A stretch of DNA of 64,000 nucleotides from assembly GCA_046349615.1 (NCBI GenBank), contig JAXMBZ010000009.1, positions 1 to 64,000 on the forward strand. Reading direction: 5' to 3'. The notes beneath the pieces are model-generated. The model made no database searches, was not told the DNA's origin, and saw only the letters and a program-made list of their open reading frames with translations. A program made the position numbers and the translations under genes. This DNA comes from JADJNY01 sp046349615 (lineage in GTDB: Bacteria > Planctomycetota > UBA1135 > GCA-002686595). Below, in pieces: positions 43,616-52,424 of this stretch (within the stretch, counting starts at the first letter, position 1; each line of letters opens with the position of its first letter).

Positions 43616-45145
43616 ATGGCCCAGGCTGCCGCCACCGTTCCCCCGTCCGACCCGAGCGACGAAGGCCCGACGCTGCTCGGCCATCCGCGCGGGCTCTTCA
43701 TCCTGTTCTTCGCGGAGCTGTGGGAGCGCTTCTGCTACTACGGCATGCGCGCGCTGCTCGCGATCTACATCGCGCAGCAGTTCTTCGCGCACCTCGACAA
43801 GGACGCGGCGAAGGCCTCGGCGTCGGCGAGCTACGGCGGGTTCACCGCGCTCGTCTACGCGCTCGGGATCTTCGGCGGCTCGATCGCCGACCGCCTGCTC
43901 GGCTACCGGCGGACGATCATCGTGGGCGGCCTCTTCATGGCGGTGGGCGAGTTCATGCTGATGAGCTCGTCGAAGGCGATGTTCTTCATGGGCCTCTCCG
44001 CCCTCATCGTCGGCAACGGGATGTTCAAGCCGAACATCTCGACGCTCGTCGGCAAGCTCTACAAGCCGAACGACGCGCGTCGGGACAGCGCGTTCACCAT
44101 CTTCTACATGGGCATCAACATCGGAGCGCTGCTCGCTCCGCTCGGATGCCAAGCGATCTCCGCGGCGATGGGCACGGCGGAGAACCCCGACTATCGCTAC
44201 GGGTTCATGCTCGCGGGCGCGTGCATGTTGCTCGGCCTCGTGTGCTTCGGCATCGGCGGGAAGCAACTCCAGGGCAAGGGCCTCCCGCCGCCGGGCAAGG
44301 AGGGCATTGGCCCGATCGTGCAGGTCGTGCTCGGCGCCTGCATCGTGATCCCCGGCGTCTACGGGCTGCTCAACTTCAACGAGGACGTGCTCGCGTACGG
44401 CCTCTACGCGACGTTCGTCGCGATGGAGCTCTTCCTCGTCACGATCGCGCTCAAGCAGGAGCCCGTCGTCCGCGCACGCATGTTCGTCCTGATCCTGCTG
44501 CTCTTCCTGAACGTCGTGTTCTGGTCGGGCTTCGAGCAGGCGGGCAACTCGCTCAATTTCTTCGCGAAGGAGCGCCTCGTCCCGCTGCAGATCGGCGACT
44601 GGAAGATGCCGTTCGAGTGGTGGCAGTCGGTGAATTCCGTCTTCATCGTCGCGCTCGGCCCGGTGTTCACCGCGCTCTGGGTCGCGCTCGACCGCCGCGG
44701 GTTGAACCCTTCGATCCCCGCGAAGTTCGGCATCGGACTCGTGTGCATGGGCCTCGGCTTCCTCGTGCTGAACCGCGGCATCGGCGCGGCGACGCCGGAA
44801 GGCAACGTCTATTGGTACTTCCTCCTCGGGCTCTACTTCGTGCACACGTGCGGCGAGCTCTGCTTGTCGCCGGTCGGCCTGTCGATGGTGACGAAGCTCG
44901 CGCCCGAGAAGGTCACGGGCATGGTCATGGGCGCGTGGTTCCTCGCGATCGCGTGCGGCAACTACATCGCGAGCGAGTTCTCGACGCTCGCCGCGAACGA
45001 GGCCGGCAAGGTCGGCACCGCGCTCGAGAAAGCGCACGCCTACGGGACCGTCTTCAACTACGTGTTCCTCGTCGGCCTCGCGATCGGCGGAGCGCTGCTG
45101 TTCTCCTCGAGGTGGATCAACCGCGGCATGCACGGGGTGAAGTGA
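43616..45145 (+). CDS. POT/PTR-family proton-coupled peptide transporter
   Basis: A 509-residue membrane protein with at least 12 hydrophobic helices. The first helix carries ELWERFCYYGMRALL, the ExxERFxYYG signature that couples proton and peptide transport. Further family stretches are GGSIADRLLGYRRTI, FYMGINIGALLAPL and GELCLSPVGLSMVTKLAP. Expected substrates are di- and tripeptides. A GAGGAG ribosome-binding site precedes the ATG. The gene ends one base before the start of an Xaa-Pro peptidase, suggesting cotranscription for uptake and breakdown of peptides. Confidence 0.92.
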   Translation: MAQAAATVPPSDPSDEGPTLLGHPRGLFILFFAELWERFCYYGMRALLAIYIAQQFFAHLDKDAAKASASASYGGFTALVYALGIFGGSIADRLLGYRRTIIVGGLFMAVGEFMLMSSSKAMFFMGLSALIVGNGMFKPNISTLVGKLYKPNDARRDSAFTIFYMGINIGALLAPLGCQAISAAMGTAENPDYRYGFMLAGACMLLGLVCFGIGGKQLQGKGLPPPGKEGIGPIVQVVLGACIVIPGVYGLLNFNEDVLAYGLYATFVAMELFLVTIALKQEPVVRARMFVLILLLFLNVVFWSGFEQAGNSLNFFAKERLVPLQIGDWKMPFEWWQSVNSVFIVALGPVFTALWVALDRRGLNPSIPAKFGIGLVCMGLGFLVLNRGIGAATPEGNVYWYFLLGLYFVHTCGELCLSPVGLSMVTKLAPEKVTGMVMGAWFLAIACGNYIASEFSTLAANEAGKVGTALEKAHAYGTVFNYVFLVGLAIGGALLFSSRWINRGMHGVK

Positions 45146-45146
45146 G

Positions 45147-46460
45147 ATGACGACCGCCCAACTCTTCCTCGACCACGTCCGCGTCCGTCAGGCGAAAGCG
45201 GAGGCCGCGCTCGCCGCGACGGGCTTCGACGGGATGGTGATCCAGTCCGGCAAGCCGTTCACGTACTTCGCCGACGACATGGACGCGCCGTTCCGCACGA
45301 CGCCGCACTTCGCGCACTGGTGTCCGCTCGAAGGACCGTCGCACCTCGTGCACGTGCGGCCCGGCAAGAAGCCCGTCGTCGTCGCGGTGAAGCCCGAGGA
45401 CTACTGGTACGAGCAGACGCCGCTCGGCCGTCCGTTCTGGAGCGACGCGTTCGAGCTGAAGCAGGCGCCCGACGAGCCCGCGGCGTGGAAGGAGCTCCAG
45501 CTCGCCGGCCGCACCGCGTACGTCGGCGACGACGACCACGCGGCGCACGTCCACGGCATCGCGCCGGGCTGCGTGCAACCGCTCGCGCTGCTCGCGCGCC
45601 TCGACTGGGACCGCGCGTACAAGACGGAGTGGGAGGTCGCGTGCCTCGAATCCGCCGGCGCGCTCGCCGCGAAGGGGCATCTCGCCGCGCGCGCCGCGTT
45701 CGTCGAGGGTGCGTCCGAGCTCGCCGTGCACCACGCGTACGTCGAGGCCGTCGGCTGCGTCGACAAGGACCTTCCCTACGAGACGATCGTGTGCCTCGAC
45801 GAGAAGGGCGCGATCCTCCACTACACCGGCAAGCGCACGAACGTGCGCGGCAAGGTGCTCCTGATCGACGCGGGCGCGAAGGTGCACGGCTACGGCTCGG
45901 ACATCACGCGCACGTGGACCGTCGACGCCGCCGACGCGCTCTTCCGCGAGCTCGTGCGCGGGCTCGATCGCGCGCAGCAGGAATTGTGCGCGCTCGTGAA
46001 GCCTGGCAAGCCGTACCTCGAGCTCCACGTCGCCGCGCACGTGAAGATCGCCGACCTGCTCCACGGCGCGGGCTTGATCAGGAAGGGCGGGATGGAGGCG
46101 GTCGAGCTCGGCTTGACGCATCCGTTCTTCCCGCACGGACTCGGCCACTTCCTCGGGATCCAGGTGCACGACGTCGGCGGTCGTCAGCGCTCGCCCGACG
46201 GCGGCACGCTTCCGCCGCCGGCGCAGTACCCGTACCTGCGCACGACGCGCCTCGTCGAGGAAGGCCAGGTGTTCACGATCGAGCCCGGGCTCTACTTCAT
46301 CGAGATGCTCCTGCGCCCGCACCGCGCGGGGAAGACGAAGGAGCTCTTCGACTGGGCGAAGATCGATCGGCTCGCGCCGTGCGGCGGCATCCGCATCGAG
46401 GACGACGTCGTCGTCACGCGCGACGGGCATCGCAACCTCACGCGCCCGCACGTCGCCTGA
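45147..46460 (+). CDS. M24-family Xaa-Pro dipeptidase-like metallopeptidase
   Basis: A 437-residue cytoplasmic peptidase of the pita-bread fold. Metal ligands appear in order: Asp in LLIDAGAKVHGYGSDITRTW (two), His in HGLGHFLGIQVHD, Glu in FTIEPGLYF and Glu in GIRIEDDVVV. The N-terminal domain (about residues 1-160) matches bacterial PepQ-type Xaa-Pro dipeptidases, which cleave X-Pro dipeptides. It directly follows the peptide transporter. The start is the ATG after GTGAAGTGAG. Confidence 0.9.
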   Translation: MTTAQLFLDHVRVRQAKAEAALAATGFDGMVIQSGKPFTYFADDMDAPFRTTPHFAHWCPLEGPSHLVHVRPGKKPVVVAVKPEDYWYEQTPLGRPFWSDAFELKQAPDEPAAWKELQLAGRTAYVGDDDHAAHVHGIAPGCVQPLALLARLDWDRAYKTEWEVACLESAGALAAKGHLAARAAFVEGASELAVHHAYVEAVGCVDKDLPYETIVCLDEKGAILHYTGKRTNVRGKVLLIDAGAKVHGYGSDITRTWTVDAADALFRELVRGLDRAQQELCALVKPGKPYLELHVAAHVKIADLLHGAGLIRKGGMEAVELGLTHPFFPHGLGHFLGIQVHDVGGRQRSPDGGTLPPPAQYPYLRTTRLVEEGQVFTIEPGLYFIEMLLRPHRAGKTKELFDWAKIDRLAPCGGIRIEDDVVVTRDGHRNLTRPHVA

Positions 46461-46463
46461 AAC

Positions 46464-46498
46464 ACCGCCGGCGCGCGAGTGCGTCGCGCGCCGGCGGT
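46464..46498. terminator. Strong hairpin between convergent genes
   Basis: A perfect 15-bp GC-rich stem (46464-46478 pairing with 46484-46498) around a 5-base loop starts four bases after the peptidase stop and ends 22 bases before the end of the minus-strand metzincin gene. It probably terminates both; only TT follows the stem on the plus strand. Confidence 0.65.
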
Positions 46499-46520
46499 TC
46501 GTGCTCGATTCACGCGTGCT

Positions 46521-49103
46521 CTACGGCACCCAGTTGATCACCACGCCGTTCGTGCGGTTCGACGTGGCGCCCGTGCAGAACGTCGCGGCGTTGCGGTAGA
46601 AGCACTGGTAGTAGCGCGTCGCCCCCGCCGGCGGGATCGCGCCGCGCACGCTGACCGTGAGATCACCCGGCTGCGGGTACGTGCTCGAGTTCGAGCTCAC
46701 CGCCTTCGTCCCGAGACGCACGACGGAGCCCGTCACGCACCCGAGGCCGTCGTCCACCGCGACCGACGCCATCGACGCGTCGCCCTGGAAGAACACGCAC
46801 GTCGCGCCGGTCATCGCGCTCGCGGAGAGCGTCACCGTGTCGCTCGCGACGCTCGGCACGCCGGACGCCTCGAGCCCGCCGCCCTGCGCCCACACCGAGT
46901 TCGCGCAGCCGCGCCCGGTGAAGCCCGTGTTGCCGCAGGGGCACGCGCTCCCGCCGCCGTCGCCGCGACAGAACGATCCCGCCGTGCTCGAGCAGTTCAC
47001 GCGCGACGCCGCGAACGCGTCGAGCGCGCCCTCGACGGTGCTCGCCGAGCCGCCGTCGTTGACCGTGAAACGCACGCGCATGTTCGCCGTGAACGTCACG
47101 CCGGCCGTCGTCATCGTCGCAGTGCCGACGGTGTTCGTGCGCCACACCGAAGCGTCCGTCGTGTGGGTCGCGACGGTCACCCACGGCCCCGAAGTGCCGT
47201 TGCTCGACACCTCGACGCGCAGCATGTCCGTGCCGTTCGTGTTCGAGAGGCGCAGCCAGTACGCATACGAGATCGTCTGGCCGCTGCCGGTCAGATCGAT
47301 CGCCGGCGAGGTGAGGATCACCGAACCGCCGTCGACGTCGCTGTTGCCCGTCGCGTTGCCCGTGAGCCAGCACAGACCGCTGCCGTCGTAGTCCGCCGCC
47401 GGATCGTAGGTCGAGCCCGGATCGTTGACGGGCACGCCGCGCTGCCAGTAGCCCGCGGTCGCGCCGGAGAAGGTCGCCGTCCAGCCGAGGTCCGTCTGGA
47501 AGTCGTCCGCGAGCACCGGACCGCTCGCGCCGATCGCCGCGGAGTAGAACGAGGTCGGCGCGGCTGCTGGATCGGCTGCCGGAGCGCACCCGCCGAGCAT
47601 CGCGTAGTAGAACTCCGGCGCGGCGTCGCACGACGGCGCCGGCAGCGTCGCCTGGAACTGTCCCGGCGCGACGTTCGTCATCGCGAGCGCCGTGAACGGG
47701 CCGCCGTAGTAACGGTAGTAGAGGCGCACGATCCCGCCGTTGTCCCCGATCGTCGTCGCGTTCAGGACCACGGGTACGCCCGCGGCGAACGACGTCGGAT
47801 GATCGCCCTGCACGACTGTGTAGTAGGGAAGGCAGCCCGACTCGTTGATCATCTGCGACTGCGAGTTCGGGTGGAACGTCGGGATGATGTTCGACGTTCC
47901 GCCCGAGCAGAGGTGGCAGTAGCTCATGATCGTGCCCTGGTTCGTGCACACCTGCGCGGTCTGGCACGTGCCCCAATACTGCGAGGACGGGCACTGGTCG
48001 ACCGGCGGGCAGAACTCGTGCGTGTGGATGGCGCCGAAGTTGTGGCCGATCTCGTGCGCGCAGACGATGAAGTCCCAGTTCGACGAGCCCTGCACGATCG
48101 GGAAGGGCGTGTTCGAGTCGATGTTCCCAGCGACCGAGAGGCCGATGCCGCAGAGCGCGGAGAGGTAGCCGATTCCGCCGCCGAGGTTCGCGCCGCTGAC
48201 GAGCTGTCCGACGCGCGCGCCGTTCGGGAGGCTCGCGCCCCAGGCCGCGGCGAGTTCGTTCAGCGCCGCGCTCGACGACGTCGCCGTCCACGGGTCGTTC
48301 GACGTCGTGTAGAACGCGACGTAGGGGAACGTCATCGTCGTGTTCACCTCGAACTCGTAGCGGTCGCTGATCCACGTGAACAGCGTCGCGAGGTACACGG
48401 TCTCCGCCGAGAGGTTGTTGAAGCGCTGGTAGAGCGGGAAGTCCGTCGTGATCGCGACCTTCGCCTCGCGCAAACCGCACGACGGCCCCGCGAGGAGCTG
48501 CTGCGTGGGCGCCGCAGGCCACACGCGTGCGCTGGTCGGCGTCGGGCTCACCTGTTCCTGCTCGCACTGGAACTGGAGCGCGGCGCCGGTGCGGAGGAGC
48601 TCGTTTTCCTCGATGCACACGACGTCGCTCGCGTACCAGTCGTCGCCCGCGGCCGGACGAGCGATCAGGTGGAAGAGCTCCTCGCCCGTGTGGATGAAGC
48701 CGCGCACGCCGACGTGCGAGATGCCGAGCTGCACGGACGAGTTCGGGATCCCGACCACGCTCCCGCGCCACACCGTCAGGTCGAGGCCGTTCATCAAGTC
48801 CTGCTGCTCGACGTCGTCGACGTAGAAGCGGAACTGACGCCGTGCGACGTCGACGCGCGTGAGCTCGAGGTCGACCGCGCCGCCGCCCGGGAGCGCGACG
48901 CCGGTCAACGTGACCTGGGACAGGTCCGTCAGCGAGCGCACCGCGGCGTGGTCGGGCTGGTAGCGCTCGGCGACGAGCCCCGACGGTGCGCGCGCCGAGT
49001 GCCACGGCGCGGGGACGAGCGCGCCCTGCGCGGACGCGTGCTCGGCGACACCGGCGATCAGCAAGCCGCAGAGCGCGGCGGAGAGAGAGCTCCGAAGGAG
49101 CAT
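46521..49103 (-). CDS. Secreted metzincin (M12B-like) metalloprotease with C-terminal module
   Basis: An 860-residue exported protein; the ATG at 49103 follows a GAGG ribosome-binding site and starts a signal peptide (MLLRSSLSAALCGLLIAG). The catalytic site is HEIGHNFGAIH, the HExxHxxGxxH zinc motif of metzincins, with the Met-turn in TIMSYC, both near residues 345-400, as in adamalysin-like proteases. Downstream lie beta-sandwich segments, then the shared C-terminal module (FCRGDG, CPCGN, GCANS, YYQCFYRNAA). Expected to degrade extracellular protein. It is apparently a single-gene unit. Confidence 0.9.
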   Translation of the reverse strand: MLLRSSLSAALCGLLIAGVAEHASAQGALVPAPWHSARAPSGLVAERYQPDHAAVRSLTDLSQVTLTGVALPGGGAVDLELTRVDVARRQFRFYVDDVEQQDLMNGLDLTVWRGSVVGIPNSSVQLGISHVGVRGFIHTGEELFHLIARPAAGDDWYASDVVCIEENELLRTGAALQFQCEQEQVSPTPTSARVWPAAPTQQLLAGPSCGLREAKVAITTDFPLYQRFNNLSAETVYLATLFTWISDRYEFEVNTTMTFPYVAFYTTSNDPWTATSSSAALNELAAAWGASLPNGARVGQLVSGANLGGGIGYLSALCGIGLSVAGNIDSNTPFPIVQGSSNWDFIVCAHEIGHNFGAIHTHEFCPPVDQCPSSQYWGTCQTAQVCTNQGTIMSYCHLCSGGTSNIIPTFHPNSQSQMINESGCLPYYTVVQGDHPTSFAAGVPVVLNATTIGDNGGIVRLYYRYYGGPFTALAMTNVAPGQFQATLPAPSCDAAPEFYYAMLGGCAPAADPAAAPTSFYSAAIGASGPVLADDFQTDLGWTATFSGATAGYWQRGVPVNDPGSTYDPAADYDGSGLCWLTGNATGNSDVDGGSVILTSPAIDLTGSGQTISYAYWLRLSNTNGTDMLRVEVSSNGTSGPWVTVATHTTDASVWRTNTVGTATMTTAGVTFTANMRVRFTVNDGGSASTVEGALDAFAASRVNCSSTAGSFCRGDGGGSACPCGNTGFTGRGCANSVWAQGGGLEASGVPSVASDTVTLSASAMTGATCVFFQGDASMASVAVDDGLGCVTGSVVRLGTKAVSSNSSTYPQPGDLTVSVRGAIPPAGATRYYQCFYRNAATFCTGATSNRTNGVVINWVP

Positions 49104-49290
49104 GCGGACCTCGAATTCGATGCGTGGGGAATGGAGAGACGAACGTGCAGCGTAACCGTGTCGAGCGGATCGCGCCGGAGCGTGACTGGGGCGCGAGGAG
49201 GCGGAAAAGGTTGCCGGCCGCTCGGGGTGGACGGGGAGGAGTGGACGCATTTCCCCTACCCTGGGTTCCCCCACTTCAGGAGCCCTTCCG

Positions 49291-49686
49291 ATGCAGCGCC
49301 AGAACCACGCCACGAACACGCCTTGGGAACCCATCGTCGGCTACTCGCGCGCCGTCCGCGTCGGCGCGACGGTGCACGTCTCCGGGACGACCGCGACCGA
49401 CGGTGAGGGAAGGATCGTCGGTGAGCACGACGCGGCGGCCCAGGCGCGACAGACGCTCGCGAACGTCGAGCGCGCGCTCCGCGCTCTCGGCGCGAGTATG
49501 CGCGACGTCGTCCGGACCCGCATGTACGTCGTCGACATCGCCGACTGGGAGGCCGTCGGCCGCGTGCACGGCGAGGTGTTCGGGAGCATCCGGCCCGCGA
49601 CGAGCCTCGTCGTGGTGAAGGCGCTCGTCGACCCGCGCATGCGCGTCGAGATCGAGGCCGAGGCGATCGTCACGGACCGCGACTGA
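49291..49686 (+). CDS. Rid-family (YjgF/YER057c/UK114) protein
   Basis: A 131-residue protein with the typical Rid fold segments: YSRAVRVGATVHVSG, QARQTLANVERAL, and VVRTRMYVVDI. Canonical RidA uses an Arg in the PARS segment to hydrolyse reactive enamines; here the matching stretch reads PATSLV, so Thr replaces that Arg. It may therefore belong to a non-RidA subgroup with another activity. AGGAG lies eight bases before the ATG. It is divergent from the metzincin gene over 187 bases. Confidence 0.87.
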   Translation: MQRQNHATNTPWEPIVGYSRAVRVGATVHVSGTTATDGEGRIVGEHDAAAQARQTLANVERALRALGASMRDVVRTRMYVVDIADWEAVGRVHGEVFGSIRPATSLVVVKALVDPRMRVEIEAEAIVTDRD

Positions 49687-49726
49687 ACGCGCGACGAGCG
49701 TGCCGCTCGCAGCTCACGAAACAGAA

Positions 49727-49753
49727 GCGGCCGACCCGCGATGGGCCGGCCGC
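49727..49753 (+). terminator. Hairpin downstream of the Rid gene
   Basis: A 6 plus 3 bp stem with a 2-by-2 internal mismatch (GCGGCC..CCC with GGG..GGCCGC) lies 40 bases after the Rid stop. No T-run follows. The rest of the 279-base gap to 49966 shows nothing recognisable. Confidence 0.4.
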
Positions 49754-49965
49754 CGGGGGCGCGTGGCGGGTGCTCGCTTTCCGCCGCGTCCCTTTCTCAC
49801 GGGCGTGGAGTCCGACGAGCGTCGATCCGCGCCGTATTCCGATGCTCGACTTCTGAACCGCTGAGCACGCGCGACTCACGAGGCGGAGTCCTCATCCAGG
49901 CTCGAGCAGGTGTGTAGCGCTTCGCCGCGCAACGCCGCCTCGTGAAGGACGTCGCCGGCTCAGCC

Positions 49966-51003
49966 TCAGAGGCCGATCACGAACTGCACACCGCCGGTCA
50001 GCCCCGCATCGTTCGGCGCCTTCTCCCCCGGGTCGCGGTAGTAGAACTGCGCGTTCACGATGGTCCCGAGTCCGAGCGACGGATCCGCGCCACTCGCGAT
50101 CCACTCGTTGAAGTCGAAGCTCATCCAGCCGGTGCAATTCGGACCGCCTGCAACGCCCGAGGTGTTCGTCCCGCGCGTACGGTGCAGCGGCTGCGCGACG
50201 CACAGCGTGCCGCCCGCGAACGGGAGCTCGTCCGCGCCCGTGGTCCCGTAGAAGAAGAACCCGCGGCGATGATCGAGCAGGTTCGACGCGAGGATGGTGA
50301 ACCCCGAGCCCGCGCTCGCACTCGGCGCGCCCGTCCACGTGATCTGCGGCACGCAGCCGGCGGAGTCGGTCTTCGGCTTGCAGTACGTGGTCGGGAGCGG
50401 ATCCGCGCCGTACGCGCGCAACACCCAGCAGCAATCGAGGAACGGCGCGAGCACCTCGATGTGTCCCCACAGCGCATCGTACGGATGCACCGGGTCGAAC
50501 GTCCCGGGCGGCACGCTCACGGCGACGATGGAGCGTCCCATCGCCCGCGTGTGCTCGTCGAGCGGCGCGGCGGTGCAACCCGCCGGGACGACCACCATCG
50601 CGCCGACGAAGAACCGGCCCTGGACGAGCGCGTTCGGAACCGAGTAGTTCGTGACCCCGCCCTCGCCCGCGCCGCGCACGGTCGTCTGGCGCATCGAGAC
50701 GAGCACGGCGTCGCCGAACTCGCCGTCGTCGTCGGGATCTTCCCAGACGCACAACGTGATCGGCGTGCCGTTGGGGATGTGCGGCGGGTCATGCTGCACG
50801 GTGCCGATCGCCGTCTCGACCGACACGATGGTGTCCCAACCGTTCACGGCCTCGAACGATTGGACCCAGCAGAAGTCCGCGTCGTACCCGGTGCCGAGAC
50901 CGGTGTCCGCGCGGCCATCGTCGTAGACGTAATGATGACCTTGTGCGGCGGCGCTCGCGGCGAGCGTGAGCGAGGTCAGGATGCTCTGGATGCGGTGCTT
51001 CAT
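49966..51003 (-). CDS. Secreted protein with a second type of C-terminal tail
   Basis: A 345-residue exported protein; AAGGA precedes the ATG and the signal peptide is IQSILTSLTLAASAAAQG. The first half is a beta-rich region that begins HHYVYDDGRAD. The last 140 residues (about 49969-50385) form a different tail from the other secreted proteins: YCKPKTDSAGC, GAPSASAGSGF, FFFYGTTG, FAGGTLC, NAQFYYRDPG. This type recurs in Planctomycetota as a terminal domain. No catalytic residue is recognised. It may serve in envelope attachment. Confidence 0.8.
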   Translation of the reverse strand: MKHRIQSILTSLTLAASAAAQGHHYVYDDGRADTGLGTGYDADFCWVQSFEAVNGWDTIVSVETAIGTVQHDPPHIPNGTPITLCVWEDPDDDGEFGDAVLVSMRQTTVRGAGEGGVTNYSVPNALVQGRFFVGAMVVVPAGCTAAPLDEHTRAMGRSIVAVSVPPGTFDPVHPYDALWGHIEVLAPFLDCCWVLRAYGADPLPTTYCKPKTDSAGCVPQITWTGAPSASAGSGFTILASNLLDHRRGFFFYGTTGADELPFAGGTLCVAQPLHRTRGTNTSGVAGGPNCTGWMSFDFNEWIASGADPSLGLGTIVNAQFYYRDPGEKAPNDAGLTGGVQFVIGL

Positions 51004-51233
51004 GGTGCGATTCCTTTGCGCCGCCGCGCCGACCCGACCGCGTTCGCCCGCGGACGGCGCATCCTTCGTCAGGATGCTCGCCCACGCCGGGAAAACCCTG
51101 CATGGGCCCTAGGGGTCCGCTACGAGCGGCGATCGGCGTAGACGTTCGCGCCGCGCTGCGCACCGCACGCGAAGGAGTGGGTACGCGCTTTCGATCGCAC
51201 CGCCCGCGGCGCGTCCACGATCGAGGAAACGCC

Positions 51234-51770
51234 TCAGCGGCAGTGGTAGAAGCCGAACCCGAAGCGCACGCGCGGATAAGGCTCGTAGTCCCACGGGATC
51301 GGCTCGACGCGCGAGAACGTCGCGCCCGCGGTCACTTGGAGCCCGTCGAAATCGAGCGTCGCGCGCAGGTTGAGCCCGCGCAGGTCGAGCTCGTCGAGCC
51401 GGCGATCCTTCGGCGGCGCGAACACGGCCTCGTACGTCCCGCTGCCGCCGGCTTCGATCGGCGCGGGCGCGGGCGCGACGGTCGGCGCCGCGAACGGCGC
51501 GAGATCCGCGGAAACGAGCGTCAACGAATCGGGCACGAGCTTCACCGGCCGCGACCCGAGGTTCTCGAGCCGCACGCGGACGTGCGCCGCTCCGTCCTCG
51601 CGCGCGAGCCCGAGCACGGTCACGAGCACGCGCGCGACGGCGTTCGAGTCCTTCGGCGCGTCGAGGCGCGCTTCGAGCGGCGCCGGCTCGTAACGCAGCG
51701 GCCGGTACGGCGACGTCGAGCAACCCGCGAGGACGAGGACGGCGACGAGGAGCGCGTTCGAGATCTTCAT
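51234..51770 (-). CDS. Small predicted lipoprotein
   Basis: A 178-residue protein starting MKISNALLVAVLVLAGCSTS, with the lipobox LAGC. The mature part has a beta-rich stretch that resembles an immunoglobulin-like fold (VRVRLENLGSRPVKLVPDSL), as seen in LEA-like or DUF3426-type domains; the match is loose. A GTG at 51779 would add three residues. Downstream of it are 230 bases without a gene before the secreted protein start. Function unknown. Confidence 0.7.
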   Translation of the reverse strand: MKISNALLVAVLVLAGCSTSPYRPLRYEPAPLEARLDAPKDSNAVARVLVTVLGLAREDGAAHVRVRLENLGSRPVKLVPDSLTLVSADLAPFAAPTVAPAPAPIEAGGSGTYEAVFAPPKDRRLDELDLRGLNLRATLDFDGLQVTAGATFSRVEPIPWDYEPYPRVRFGFGFYHCR

Positions 51771-51814
51771 GACGCGCACATTCTAGGCTCCACCGCGCCG
51801 CGTACACTCCGCCG

Positions 51815-52333
51815 ATGAGCCAAGGAGAACGACTACGCCGCTTCCGCCTCCAGCGCGTGCCCGGCGGCGAGCTCGACCTGCGCCTCGCGCAACACGCGTC
51901 CGAGACCGACGAGTTCCTCGTCGCGCGCGTGCTCGCGGCCGCGGTCTATCACGGGCCGGGCTTCGAGGTCTCGTCCGGCGTTTGTCGCGGCGACGAGCCC
52001 GCGCTCGCGCGGCGCGAGCTCGACGGTCGGCTCGCACTGTGGATCGAGATCGGGCTGCCGAAGCGTGACCGTCTCGACCGCGCGCTCCGCGCCGCCGAGA
52101 AAGTGGTCGTCGTCGCGCACAAGCGCGCCGAGGTGTTCCTGCGCGAGCTCGAGGACGATCCGCCGCGCCGCAAGGAGCGGCTCACGGTGCACGTGCTCGA
52201 CGCGACCGCGCTCGCGCGGCTCGGCAAGGAGCTCGACCGCGACAATCGCTGGACGGTCACCGTCGACGGCACGCACGTGCGCGTCGCCACGCCGAAGAGC
52301 GAGCACGCACTCGACTTCACCTCGGCGACGTGA
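51815..52333 (+). CDS. YaeQ-family protein
   Basis: A 172-residue protein with the YaeQ hallmark LRLAQHASETDEFLVARVLA, followed by GDEPALARRELDGRLALWIEIG and VVVVAHKRAEVF. YaeQ proteins adopt a PD-(D/E)XK nuclease-like fold; the E. coli protein has been linked to RfaH-like transcription but the role is not settled. Length is normal. The gene converges with the beta-propeller protein, 78 bases apart, and its ATG at 51815 lies 44 bases after the divergent lipoprotein start. Confidence 0.87.
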   Translation: MSQGERLRRFRLQRVPGGELDLRLAQHASETDEFLVARVLAAAVYHGPGFEVSSGVCRGDEPALARRELDGRLALWIEIGLPKRDRLDRALRAAEKVVVVAHKRAEVFLRELEDDPPRRKERLTVHVLDATALARLGKELDRDNRWTVTVDGTHVRVATPKSEHALDFTSAT

Positions 52334-52348
52334 CACGCCGCGGGGACG

Positions 52349-52424
52349 CTGGGCTCCGTTCGGACGCCGATTCGAGCTCGTGGCTCGGTCGAAGGCCCGT
52401 TCCGGTCGGCTTCACGGAGCCCAG
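52349..52424. repeat. 11-bp inverted repeat at the convergent gene end
   Basis: CTGGGCTCCGT (52349-52359) and ACGGAGCCCAG (52414-52424) are perfectly complementary, with 54 bases between. The right arm covers the last codons of the beta-propeller gene. It could be a long-loop terminator; alternatively it is a chance feature of GC-rich DNA. Confidence 0.4.
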
